Below are positions 35,935-44,016 of a stretch of 64,000 nucleotides of DNA, piece after piece (within the stretch, counting starts at the first letter, position 1; the number at the start of each line of letters is the position of its first letter). Where the stretch lies: NCBI RefSeq assembly GCF_001424425.1, contig NZ_LMPT01000022.1:264858-328857 (forward strand). The letters are read 5' to 3'. The notes under the pieces are model-generated. The model saw only the letters and a list, made by a program, of their open reading frames with translations. It was not told the origin of the DNA and did no database searches. Position numbers and translations under genes: made by a program. The DNA is from Acidovorax sp. Leaf191. Its GTDB lineage: Bacteria > Pseudomonadota > Gammaproteobacteria > Burkholderiales > Burkholderiaceae_C.

Positions 35935-36372
35935 CTAGCCTGCACCTTCCCCCCGCGAGGCTTTCCATCGCTCCAGCAGTTCAAAGATGCCCATGCCCGC
36001 CAGCATCGCGATCGCAAAGATGATGGCCTTGGCCTGCCCCATTCCCACCGCCACCATCGCCGGCCCTGGGCAAAACCCTGCAACGCCCCAGCCCACGCCA
36101 AACAGCAGGCTTCCGCCGATCAGGCGGCGATCAATGCTGCGAGTCTGAGGCAACTTCATCTGTGCACCCAGGAAGGACTCCCTGCGGCGTTTGGCGACGG
36201 AGAAGGCCACGAGGCCGATACTGATGGCCCCGGCCATCACCAACGCGAGCGACGGGTCCCAGCGGCCGGCCAGATCCAGAAAGCCAAGCACCTTGGCCGG
36301 ATCGGCCATGCCGGAGACGATCAATCCGATGCCAAACACCAGGCCAGCCACGAAAGTGGTGAACAGTTTCAT
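35935..36372 (-). CDS. YeeE/YedE-family sulfur transport protein, second half
   Basis: 145 residues with four hydrophobic segments. GVGWGVAGFCPGPAMVAVG carries the conserved Cys that passes thiosulfate-like ions in YeeE. The neighbour at 36382 is the other half, so together they form a split channel for thiosulfate or other sulfur compounds. It is last in the bigR-type operon; the gap to its partner is 9 bp. Confidence 0.85.
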   Translation of the reverse strand: MKLFTTFVAGLVFGIGLIVSGMADPAKVLGFLDLAGRWDPSLALVMAGAISIGLVAFSVAKRRRESFLGAQMKLPQTRSIDRRLIGGSLLFGVGWGVAGFCPGPAMVAVGMGQAKAIIFAIAMLAGMGIFELLERWKASRGEGAG

Positions 36373-36381
36373 CTGAATGCC

Positions 36382-36816
36382 TCAGGTCCCGACGATGTGC
36401 CGGGCAACGAACACGGTCGCGAACCCCGCGCCCATGAAGATTGCGGTGGCGGCCAGCGACCGCAGCGACAGGCGGGAGAGCCCGCACACGCCGTGGCCGC
36501 TGGTGCAGCCAGAGCCGTAGCGCGTACCCACCCCCACCAGAATGCCGGCCATCACCAGTGCGCCAGTCCCCACATCGATCTGGGGCTGGGGCAAGTCCAG
36601 GCACAAGGTATACATCAGTGGCGCCACGAGCAAGCCTGCGACAAAAGCCGCGCGCCAGGCGACCTCCCCTTTGACGGGCTGAAGCAAGCCCCCCAGGATT
36701 CCGCTGATGCCGGCTACGCGCCCATTCAGCAGCACCAGGATGCCAGCGGCGATGCCGATCAGCACACCGCCCGCCAGCGACGACCAGGGGGTGAACGCAT
36801 TCCAGTCGATGGTCAT
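36382..36816 (-). CDS. YeeE/YedE-family sulfur transport protein, first half
   Basis: 144 residues with about four membrane segments. GSGCTSGHGVCGLSRLS has the two conserved Cys residues of the YeeE channel. It is paired with the next gene as a split transporter in the inner membrane. The gap to the ArsR gene is 3 bp, so it is co-transcribed with its regulator. Confidence 0.87.
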   Translation of the reverse strand: MTIDWNAFTPWSSLAGGVLIGIAAGILVLLNGRVAGISGILGGLLQPVKGEVAWRAAFVAGLLVAPLMYTLCLDLPQPQIDVGTGALVMAGILVGVGTRYGSGCTSGHGVCGLSRLSLRSLAATAIFMGAGFATVFVARHIVGT

Positions 36817-36819
36817 GGG

Positions 36820-37140
36820 TCAGTCTTTCGGGCAGTAAAGGCGATAGAGCACCGCCAGGATTTCAAGGAGCGCAGCGTCGGCCACGCTGTAGTAAATGTT
36901 CTTGCCCTGGCGGCGCGTGTTGACCACGCCTTCGGTGCGCAGCACGCCCAGTTGCTGTGACAACGTGGGCTGGCGGATGCCCAGGGCTTCCTCCAGTTCG
37001 CTCACGCACATCTCGCCTTGGGAGAGCTGACACAGCAAAAGCAGCCGATCCTCATTGGCCAGGACCTTGAGGGTTGCGACCGCCTGGCCAGCAGCACTTC
37101 GCAATGCCTCGGGGTCCAGGGTCAAAGACTTGTGTGCCAT
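36820..37140 (-). CDS. bigR: Persulfide-sensing ArsR-family repressor (BigR/SqrR type)
   Basis: 106 residues. The winged helix has QPTLSQQLGVLRTEGVV as recognition region. Cys37 and Cys103 are 66 residues apart, the same spacing as the redox pair of BigR and SqrR, which form a disulfide or tetrasulfide with reactive sulfur and release DNA. It probably represses both its own operon and the divergent persulfide dioxygenase through the palindrome at 37171-37189. Confidence 0.88.
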   Translation of the reverse strand: MAHKSLTLDPEALRSAAGQAVATLKVLANEDRLLLLCQLSQGEMCVSELEEALGIRQPTLSQQLGVLRTEGVVNTRRQGKNIYYSVADAALLEILAVLYRLYCPKD

Positions 37141-37170
37141 GCGCTTGATTTTTCAACTTGCAAACAATAT

Positions 37171-37189
37171 ATTGAATTATATAATCAAT
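37171..37189. promoter_or_regulatory. Probable BigR operator
   Basis: ATTGA-N9-TCAAT, with an inner TTATATAA palindrome, lies in a very AT-rich 74 bp region between bigR and the divergent dioxygenase gene. It resembles the AT-rich palindromes known for BigR/SqrR. It would block both promoters. Confidence 0.6.
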
Positions 37190-37214
37190 GTCAACATATT
37201 GAAACGGATCCCGC

Positions 37215-38099
37215 ATGAGCCGCATCTCCATCCAGGCCTTCTTCGACAATGAGACTGGCACCGTCTCGTACGTGTTAACGGACGTGGCGAGCCGGCGCGC
37301 TGCCGTCATTGATCCCGTGCTGGACTTCGACTTCAAGTCGGGCCGCACAGGCACAAAGTCGGCCGACGCCCTGCTCGACCATCTACAGGCGAACGCCATC
37401 ACCGTCGATTGGATTCTGGAAACGCATGCCCACGCCGACCACCTTTCCGGCGCGCGGTACATCCAGCAGCAGGTGGGCGGCAAGATCGGCATCGGAGAGC
37501 GGATTCGCGAGGTGCAGTCCACGTTCAAGAAGCTCTACAACCTGGGGCCTTCATTCCTGCCCGACGGCACACAGTTCGACCATCTGTTCACGGATGGCGA
37601 GGTCTTTCATGTCGGGCAGATTCAAGCCACTGCCCTGCTGGTGCCGGGCCACACGCCTGCGGATTTGGCGTACGCCATCGACGGCGCGGTTTTCACGGGC
37701 GACACGCTGTTCATGCCCGACATCGGTACAGCGCGGGCAGACTTTCCCGGAGGCGATGCGCGCACGCTGTACCGGTCTGTTCAGCGCCTGCTGAGGCTGC
37801 CGCCCGACACCCGGGTATTCGTCTGCCACGACTATCCGCCAGAGGGACGCGAGGCCGCATGGGAAACCACGGTGGCGCAGCAGCGCGCCACGAACATCCA
37901 CGTGCGCGATGGCATCAGCGAAGATGAATTCGTGGCCTTGCGAACCGCCCGCGACGCCACTCTGGACGTGCCTGCGCTCATCCTGCCGTCCATGCAGGTC
38001 AATATCCGGGCCGGCCTGCTGCCTCCGGCGGAAGACAATGGGGTCGCTTATCTGCGCATCCCGCTCAATGCCCTGCCGCAGGCACAGCCGCAGCGGTGA
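37215..38099 (+). CDS. MBL-fold persulfide dioxygenase (ETHE1/Blh type)
   Basis: 294 residues. The metal motif is THAHADHLSGA (His71, His73, Asp75, His76), followed by PGHTPADLAY and FTGDTLF. The family oxidises glutathione persulfide to sulfite using one iron. No rhodanese domain is fused; the protein ends in a Gln/Pro tail. It is divergent from bigR and forms with the YeeE/YedE pair a sulfide detoxification module. Confidence 0.9.
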   Translation: MSRISIQAFFDNETGTVSYVLTDVASRRAAVIDPVLDFDFKSGRTGTKSADALLDHLQANAITVDWILETHAHADHLSGARYIQQQVGGKIGIGERIREVQSTFKKLYNLGPSFLPDGTQFDHLFTDGEVFHVGQIQATALLVPGHTPADLAYAIDGAVFTGDTLFMPDIGTARADFPGGDARTLYRSVQRLLRLPPDTRVFVCHDYPPEGREAAWETTVAQQRATNIHVRDGISEDEFVALRTARDATLDVPALILPSMQVNIRAGLLPPAEDNGVAYLRIPLNALPQAQPQR

Positions 38100-38283
38100 T
38101 CGTGATGCTGGTCTGTACGTTCTGCGCAAGACACTGCCTGCCTCCCGCGGGCAGCACTGCGCAGTGCTCTCGGTGGAGGAAATCCGCTGCATGAATGTTC
38201 TGGCAGCCCTTTTCCGCGTGGACCAGCGCAACGGGATCAGCGGCTGCCGCAGAGATTTTGCTGAGTCGGCGCAGGTGCAACCG

Positions 38284-40242
38284 CTAAGCGGGCGATGACA
38301 AGGCCTGCAAGAGCAGGTGTGGTTGCAGTGGTTTGCCCAAGTGCAGGTCGAAGCCTGCGGCCAGCGCCCGGTCGCGGTCCTGGGGCCGCGCAAAGGCCGT
38401 GAGCGCGATGGACCGCAGGCGTGGCCGGCCGGCGGACGCTTCCAGCTCCCGGACCTTGGCAATGAGCTCGTACCCATCGCGGCCCGGCAGGCCAATGTCG
38501 CTCACGAACAGGTCGGGCCATGCCTGCTCGAACTGGGCGATCGCAGCCTCGTAGCTGTCGGCCACCCGCACCCTGGCCCCTTCGTCCGACAGCACGATGC
38601 TCAGCATCTCACTGGTGTCGGCGTTGTCGTCCACCACCAGGACGTCCTTGCCTTGCAAGATGCGGGATTCGTGCATGGGCAGTGCGCCATGGCCGTCTTC
38701 GGATGCCGCCTGGGACTCCTCGTACGCCACCATCAGCCGCGCGGTCATGGCCGTCCCGTGGCCCGGCCCCTGGCTCGCGGCGGAGATGGTGCCGCCGTGC
38801 AGGTCTACCAGGTGCTTGACGATGGACAGGCCCAGGCCCAGGCCGCCGTGGGCCCGGTTGCCTGGCGCTCCGCTCTGCGTGAACCGCTGGAAGAGATAAG
38901 GCACGAAGGCGGCATCAATGCCTGCGCCGTGGTCCTGCACCACCAGGGTCAGTTCGTCCCCCGTTCTGTGCAGGCGCACCTCGACCAGGCCGCCTTGCTC
39001 GGAGAACTTGATGGCGTTGGTCACGAGGTTCCACACGATCTGCTGGAAACGCGTGACGTCGAGCCACACAGGATCCTGCATGTCGGCGCAGATCACCTCC
39101 AGTTTGATCTGCCGGGCCTGGGCCGCGTCGCGCAGGGCGTCGATGGACACGCGCACCAGCTCAGCGGGGTTGGCCCATTCGCGGTGAAGGCGCAGCTTGC
39201 CAGACGCTATGCGCGAGACATCGAGGATGTCCGAGATGATCCGCCCCTGCGCCTTGGCGCCCCGCTCGATCGCGTCGATGCCGCGTGCCAGCATCTCCGG
39301 TTTGGTGTTGGGGCGCTTGAGCATGTGCACCCAGCCGGTTATGAGGGTGAGCGGGGTACGCAGCTCGTGCGACAGCACCGCCACGAAATCGTCCTTTGTG
39401 CGGCTGTGGCGCTCGGCGAGTACCCGGGCTGCCTGCTCGCGCTCCAGCAGTTCCTCGCGCCGGCGCTCGAAATCCATGCGCTCGGACAGGTCGGTGGCGA
39501 TGCCGATGCGCAAACCCGGCTCCACGTGGTCGGACATGCTCCAGTCGAGCAGCACTTCCTTGCCGTCGCCCCGGATGAGCGGGAACTCGCCCTTCCAGTC
39601 CACCGCGGAACCAGACTCCATGCAGCTTTGAACGAAAGCCTGCCATGCCGAAGGCGCAAGCGATGTCACCACCTGGCCGATGAGATCGCTGCGGGGGCGC
39701 TGCAGCAGCGCCTCGGCTGCCGGATTCAGGTCGGCAAAACGCCCGAAGGCGTCGATGAGCATCATGGCCACCGGCGCCTGGTCGTAGATGGCACGAAACC
39801 GTGTTTCGCTGCGCCGCAGTTTTTCTTCCGCGGTGCGCGCACGGATCAGCGCCTGCAGCGTGGCCACCATGAGCGCGGGCTCGGCCGGGTGCACCATGTA
39901 CGCATCGGCACCAGCATTGAGACCGGCCACCTTGTGCTCGCTTTGCACATACGTGGCAGACAGGTGGATGATGGGCGTGAGCTCGGTCTTTGCACCAGCG
40001 CGCAAGACCCGGCAGACTTCAAACCCGTCCATGTCCGGCAGGTGCACATCCAGCACGACGGCCGAAACATCGCGCTGCGCAGCCAGGATCGCCGCTGACC
40101 CGGTGTCCGCCTCTTCGGTGTGGAACCCCGCGGCACGGATCACCCGCGCCGTCGCATACCGGGTGACCGGGTTGTCGTCGACCACCAGCACCGTGTGCAG
40201 GCTGCGGTCGATGGTCGGCGAAATCATGGCGGATGTGGGCAT
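38284..40242 (-). CDS. Hybrid histidine kinase, REC-PAS-HisKA-HATPase-REC
   Basis: 652 residues. It has an N-terminal receiver (VLVVDDNPVTR, Asp in VVLDVHLPDMDG), a PAS domain (about 140-260), HisKA (VLSHELRTPLTLI), HATPase (GGLGLGLSIVKHL) and a C-terminal receiver (Asp in LFVSDIGLPGRDG). Having receivers at both ends suggests it takes phosphate from another kinase and passes it on. It has no membrane segment. It lies directly after the stressosome kinase gene (4 bp gap) and is the last gene of that operon. Confidence 0.9.
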   Translation of the reverse strand: MPTSAMISPTIDRSLHTVLVVDDNPVTRYATARVIRAAGFHTEEADTGSAAILAAQRDVSAVVLDVHLPDMDGFEVCRVLRAGAKTELTPIIHLSATYVQSEHKVAGLNAGADAYMVHPAEPALMVATLQALIRARTAEEKLRRSETRFRAIYDQAPVAMMLIDAFGRFADLNPAAEALLQRPRSDLIGQVVTSLAPSAWQAFVQSCMESGSAVDWKGEFPLIRGDGKEVLLDWSMSDHVEPGLRIGIATDLSERMDFERRREELLEREQAARVLAERHSRTKDDFVAVLSHELRTPLTLITGWVHMLKRPNTKPEMLARGIDAIERGAKAQGRIISDILDVSRIASGKLRLHREWANPAELVRVSIDALRDAAQARQIKLEVICADMQDPVWLDVTRFQQIVWNLVTNAIKFSEQGGLVEVRLHRTGDELTLVVQDHGAGIDAAFVPYLFQRFTQSGAPGNRAHGGLGLGLSIVKHLVDLHGGTISAASQGPGHGTAMTARLMVAYEESQAASEDGHGALPMHESRILQGKDVLVVDDNADTSEMLSIVLSDEGARVRVADSYEAAIAQFEQAWPDLFVSDIGLPGRDGYELIAKVRELEASAGRPRLRSIALTAFARPQDRDRALAAGFDLHLGKPLQPHLLLQALSSPA

Positions 40243-40245
40243 GCT

Positions 40246-41130
40246 CTAGCTCGTGGTGCCGTCCTTGCCAGAGGGCATCTGGACAGGAACGATGACCGAA
40301 AAAACCGACCCCTCCCCGACCACGCTGTGCACGCTGACATGGCCGCCCAGCAGCTCCGCCAGCTGTTTGGACAGTGCCAGGCCAAGCCCGGTGCCGCGCA
40401 GCCGCTTCTGAATGGGGGCATTCACCTGCGTGAAATCGCTGAAGAGACTTTCCAGATGCTCGGGCGCGATGCCGATGCCGGTATCGGAGACCGAAAAGCG
40501 CACCATGCCGCCGCCCTCCAATGTGGCAGACACCCGCACTTCGCCACGCGCCGTGAACTTGAGCGCATTGGACACGAAGTTGCGCAGGATCTGCGACAGC
40601 TTGCGGTCGTCGGTAAACAGCCGCGGCAGGCCCATGGGCTCTTCGAACACCAAGTGGAGTTCGTCGTTGTCCAGCAGCGGCTTGAACATGCCGCGCAGCG
40701 CTGCGAACAGGTCCATCATTTCAAACCATGCGGGCGATACGTCGAGCCGGCCTGCCTCGATCTTGGCCAGATCGAGCAGGTCGTCCACCATCGTCGAGAA
40801 CTCTTCGCAGGTGCTCTGGATGAACCGCACCTGGCGCTCCTGCTCCGCAGTGAGCGGCCCGTCCACATGGTCGAGCAGCAGGCGAGCGATGCTCAGCGTG
40901 GCGCCGATGGGCGTGCGGAACTCATGGCTCATGTACGACAGGAACCGGCTCTTGAGCTGGGTGGCATGCCGCAACTGATCGGCCTGCTCGTCAAGTTCTG
41001 CATACAGCGCCACCACGCCACGGTTGGTCTCTTCCAGCTCTTCCCGCAGGGCCTGAACTTCGCCCTGCAAGGCCAGCACTTCGGCCTGGCTTTGCTCCAG
41101 CCGCATTGTCAATTCTTCAGTCAAGCGCAT
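40246..41130 (-). CDS. Soluble sensor histidine kinase
   Basis: 294 residues. A coiled coil (10-60) leads into HisKA (FLSYMSHEFRTPIGATL) and a complete HATPase (GTGLGLALSKQLAELLGG). There is no sensor domain of its own, so input must come from a partner, most likely the RsbX/RsbT-type protein it overlaps by 14 bp. It probably sends phosphate to the N-terminal receiver of the next gene. Confidence 0.88.
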   Translation of the reverse strand: MRLTEELTMRLEQSQAEVLALQGEVQALREELEETNRGVVALYAELDEQADQLRHATQLKSRFLSYMSHEFRTPIGATLSIARLLLDHVDGPLTAEQERQVRFIQSTCEEFSTMVDDLLDLAKIEAGRLDVSPAWFEMMDLFAALRGMFKPLLDNDELHLVFEEPMGLPRLFTDDRKLSQILRNFVSNALKFTARGEVRVSATLEGGGMVRFSVSDTGIGIAPEHLESLFSDFTQVNAPIQKRLRGTGLGLALSKQLAELLGGHVSVHSVVGEGSVFSVIVPVQMPSGKDGTTS

Positions 41131-42127
41131 TCCCCTGTTTCACCACCAGCACGGTGGCGTCATCACGACCCCTAGCCTGCCGCCACAGCAGCGAGGCGGC
41201 GATCAGCGTGGGGTCGCGTTGCAGCAGCGGCACCACTTCATCGGACCTCCACCGCGAGGCAATACCGTCGCTGTGCAACACCGCCAATGCATGTTCCGGC
41301 ATCTCCTGCGTCGCCACCTCGGTCTTGCGCAGCTGCACGCCCACGGTGCCGTGCTGGGTGAGCATGGACCGGTCGAACACGCCCGAGAGCACACGCCCTA
41401 TCACGTTGCCTGCACCGGTGTACTGCAGCCGCTGCGCTTCCATCCGCATGACGAACAGTGCCGCACCGCGCGTCGTCTGTAGGCCGGCGTGTGCATCCTG
41501 CACCAGGGTTTCCAGCGACGCAAATGGCGCTTCGGCGAAAACATCCAGCGCAGCATCGGAGGCCTGCGCCGCATGCGGCCCATGGCCGAGGCCGTCTGCC
41601 ACCACGGCGGCCAGCTTGTCGCCGTCCACCGCAACAGCCCAGCCGTCACCGCATACCGTCTCGCCCGGCGCAGCAATGCTGATGGCGCCCCAGCGGCGTT
41701 GTGCCACTGCTGGCGACCCCGACGTGCGCACGCGCACCAGGCAGGCCGTGCCTTGCGCGGTGGAGTGGATGTCGAAATCGCTGGCCAACCGACGTATGGC
41801 ACCCAGGCCCGTGCCTGGCGACCCCACGCCGGTGGACACGCCGTCCTGGCTGGAGCGTTGCACGTCCGCCATCCCGGGGCCCTTGTCCAGCGCGATCACT
41901 TCCACCTCGTGCCCGGTCGGCAGCAAGGCAATCCACAACTGGCCCTCTTTCGCATGCCGGACCAGGTTGGTCCCCAGCTCCGTGACCACGATGGACAGGC
42001 GCCCCGCGTCGATCTCGCTCCAGCCCCAATCCTGCACCGTACGCGCGCAAAAGCGCCGAGCCTCGCCGACGCAGCTGCCATCGGTCATGGGAAAGGGGCG
42101 GTGGCTCCACCCGCGGCTCACTTCCAC
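41117..42127 (-). CDS. RsbT-like ATPase fused to RsbX-like PP2C phosphatase
   Basis: 336 residues. Residues 1-135 form an HATPase domain (VVTELGTNLVRHA N-box, DKGPGM, GTGLGAIRRL). Residues about 145-336 form a SpoIIE/RsbX-type phosphatase (VCGDGWAVAV, VVADGLGHGP, GRDDATVLVV). In Gram-positive stressosomes RsbX resets RsbR and RsbS by dephosphorylation. The extra kinase-like domain is typical of proteobacterial modules. It overlaps rsbT by 10 bp. Confidence 0.85.
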   Translation of the reverse strand: MEVSRGWSHRPFPMTDGSCVGEARRFCARTVQDWGWSEIDAGRLSIVVTELGTNLVRHAKEGQLWIALLPTGHEVEVIALDKGPGMADVQRSSQDGVSTGVGSPGTGLGAIRRLASDFDIHSTAQGTACLVRVRTSGSPAVAQRRWGAISIAAPGETVCGDGWAVAVDGDKLAAVVADGLGHGPHAAQASDAALDVFAEAPFASLETLVQDAHAGLQTTRGAALFVMRMEAQRLQYTGAGNVIGRVLSGVFDRSMLTQHGTVGVQLRKTEVATQEMPEHALAVLHSDGIASRWRSDEVVPLLQRDPTLIAASLLWRQARGRDDATVLVVKQGNALD

Positions 42128-42522
42128 TTGGTAATGCTCACGCGTGTGCCTTGGCCAGGGGCCGAGTCCACCAGGAAATCGCTGACAAGCCGTTTGCTGC
42201 CCGGCAGGCCCAGGCCCATGCCGCCGCCAGATGTCCAGCCGTCCGTCATGGCCAGCTTCATGTCGGCAATGCCGGGGCCTTCGTCCTCGAAGTGCAGCGC
42301 AAGGCCTGTCTTGGCACCCGCTTCGAGCACCTCCCAGCGCATGCGTCCACCACCGCCATGGATCAGCGTGTTGCGAGACAGCTCGCTCGCCGCGGTGATC
42401 ATCTTGGTCTGCTCGACGAGGGAGAACTTGAGCAACTGGCAGAGCGAGCGCACAGTCTGGCGGCTGGCCACGATGTGTTGCTCCGACTCCAGGGGCAGCG
42501 TGCCGGAGCGTTCAACTGACAA
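42118..42522 (-). CDS. rsbT: Stressosome switch kinase RsbT
   Basis: 134 residues, the usual size. The N-box is AASELSRNTLIHG (Asn51), with EDEGPGI and GMGLGLPGSKRL. It phosphorylates RsbS and RsbR under stress, then leaves the complex to act on a downstream partner. No RsbU or sigma-B gene follows here, so the output partner is probably the fused phosphatase or the kinases. It overlaps rsbS by 11 bp. Confidence 0.9.
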   Translation of the reverse strand: MSVERSGTLPLESEQHIVASRQTVRSLCQLLKFSLVEQTKMITAASELSRNTLIHGGGGRMRWEVLEAGAKTGLALHFEDEGPGIADMKLAMTDGWTSGGGMGLGLPGSKRLVSDFLVDSAPGQGTRVSITKWK

Positions 42523-42886
42523 AGCCAGCCTCCTTGCGCACCCGGTCGAGCAATGCCAGCCCGCGCTCCACGTTCAGGGCCGTCTTCACGCCATCGAGCG
42601 ACAAGCCCAGCTCCACCAGCGTGATCGCCACCGCCGGCTGCATGCCCACGACCACCGTGGTGGCCGAGAGGATGCGCGCGATGCCCGAAATGCTGGCCAG
42701 CATGCGGCCCACGAAGGAGTCGACGATTTCCAGTGCAGAAATGTCGATCATCACACCGCTCGCGCCGGTCTTGGCGATGCGCTCGGCCAGGTCGTCCTGC
42801 AGCGCCAATGCGGTCTGGTCCTGCATGTCCACCTGGATGGTGACCAGCAGGGTCGAGCCCATGCGCAGTATTGGTATGCGTTCCAT
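42512..42886 (-). CDS. rsbS: Stressosome scaffold protein RsbS
   Basis: 124 residues with a single STAS domain. Ser57 in ALEIVDSFVGRML matches Ser59 of B. subtilis RsbS, the RsbT phosphorylation site. ATG 42886 starts the homology (MERIPILRMG). It forms the stressosome core with RsbR and sequesters RsbT when unphosphorylated. It lies 17 bp after rsbR. Confidence 0.92.
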   Translation of the reverse strand: MERIPILRMGSTLLVTIQVDMQDQTALALQDDLAERIAKTGASGVMIDISALEIVDSFVGRMLASISGIARILSATTVVVGMQPAVAITLVELGLSLDGVKTALNVERGLALLDRVRKEAGFVS

Positions 42887-42903
42887 AAATATGCCGGTCC
42901 GGA

Positions 42904-43752
42904 TCAGGCCACCTGGCGGGCGATGCGCCAGCCCGTGCGCTGCAGGGCGAGCGCCAGCGCATCGGCCAGCGTGGCCTTGGTGCTGACGCCCTGCAGGTCG
43001 ATGCCCAGGTGCACGATGGTCTGAGCGATCTGCGGGCGGATGCCGCTGATGATGCAGTCCGCGCCCATGAGGCGGATGGCTGTCACGGTCTTGAGCAGAT
43101 GCTGGGCCACCAGCGTGTCCACGGTGGGCACGCCGGTGATGTCGATGATGGCCAGCTCCGAGCCGGTGTCCACGATGGACTGCAACAGCGTTTCCATCAC
43201 GACCTGGGTGCGGTTGCTGTCCAGCGTGCCGATCATTGGCACTGCGAGCACACCTTCCCACAGCTTGACCACGGGGGTGGAGAGTTCCAGCAACTCTTCC
43301 TGCTGGCGGGAGATGATTTCCTCGCGTGCCCTCTGGAAGGTGGTGGCGGTGAATTGCGCCATGCCGTCCACCAGCGTTGTAAGGCCCCAGAACGACGCTG
43401 GCAACTCCCCGGTGTTAGCGTTGCCTTGCGCCAGGGCTGACAGCAGCGGCTTCTTCAGCGCCAGGATGAAAACGCTGGTATCGCCAGCGCTTTGCCCCTG
43501 CGCCGCCCCCGAGCGCGAGAGATTGACCAGCAACTGTTGCAGTGCAGACCACTTCGGGTCCTTGAAGGAATCGGCCTGCGCACCCTCGCCCAAACCACGA
43601 GCCAGCAAGGAGGCTATTTCCTCCGCATCGCCCACCGCCGACCGCGGGAGACTCGCATTGTGGGTTCTGGCTTCTTGGATCCACTCCGCAATGATCGCTG
43701 CCCGCTTGCTGTCCTGCAGCGCATCCAAGATCTGGGTCGTCAAGTTGTTCAT
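42904..43752 (-). CDS. rsbR: Stressosome sensor RsbR
   Basis: 282 residues. The N-terminal helical sensor domain (1-155, RsbRD-like) is followed by a STAS domain (160-282) very close to the B. subtilis one (LWEGVLAVPMIGTLDSNR, IRPQIAQTIVHLGIDLQ). Thr213 matches the Thr205 phosphosite, and Ser179 takes the place of Thr171. ATG 43752 begins the homology; the frame is open upstream. It is the first gene of the stressosome operon. Confidence 0.92.
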   Translation of the reverse strand: MNNLTTQILDALQDSKRAAIIAEWIQEARTHNASLPRSAVGDAEEIASLLARGLGEGAQADSFKDPKWSALQQLLVNLSRSGAAQGQSAGDTSVFILALKKPLLSALAQGNANTGELPASFWGLTTLVDGMAQFTATTFQRAREEIISRQQEELLELSTPVVKLWEGVLAVPMIGTLDSNRTQVVMETLLQSIVDTGSELAIIDITGVPTVDTLVAQHLLKTVTAIRLMGADCIISGIRPQIAQTIVHLGIDLQGVSTKATLADALALALQRTGWRIARQVA

Positions 43753-44016
43753 TGGGTTCTCGTTGAAATGAATGCCAGGCCAGCCAGCACGCCTGACAGC
43801 CTTGTAAGTCATTGTAGGAGGCGGCGGGCGCAAGCACGGTTTTTGCAATCAATGCGCGCGATGTCGAGGCGTTGTCCTACGCCTGAATGCGCTTGAAAAC
43901 ACCGAACTCCTGTCACCATCGCCGTCGCCATGTGATCCGCTCTCCCCCTCACGGCATCGTGTGTCTCAAGCACTTGTCCTGCACAACCGCCCATTCCTTT
44001 TTCGGTCCAATACCGC

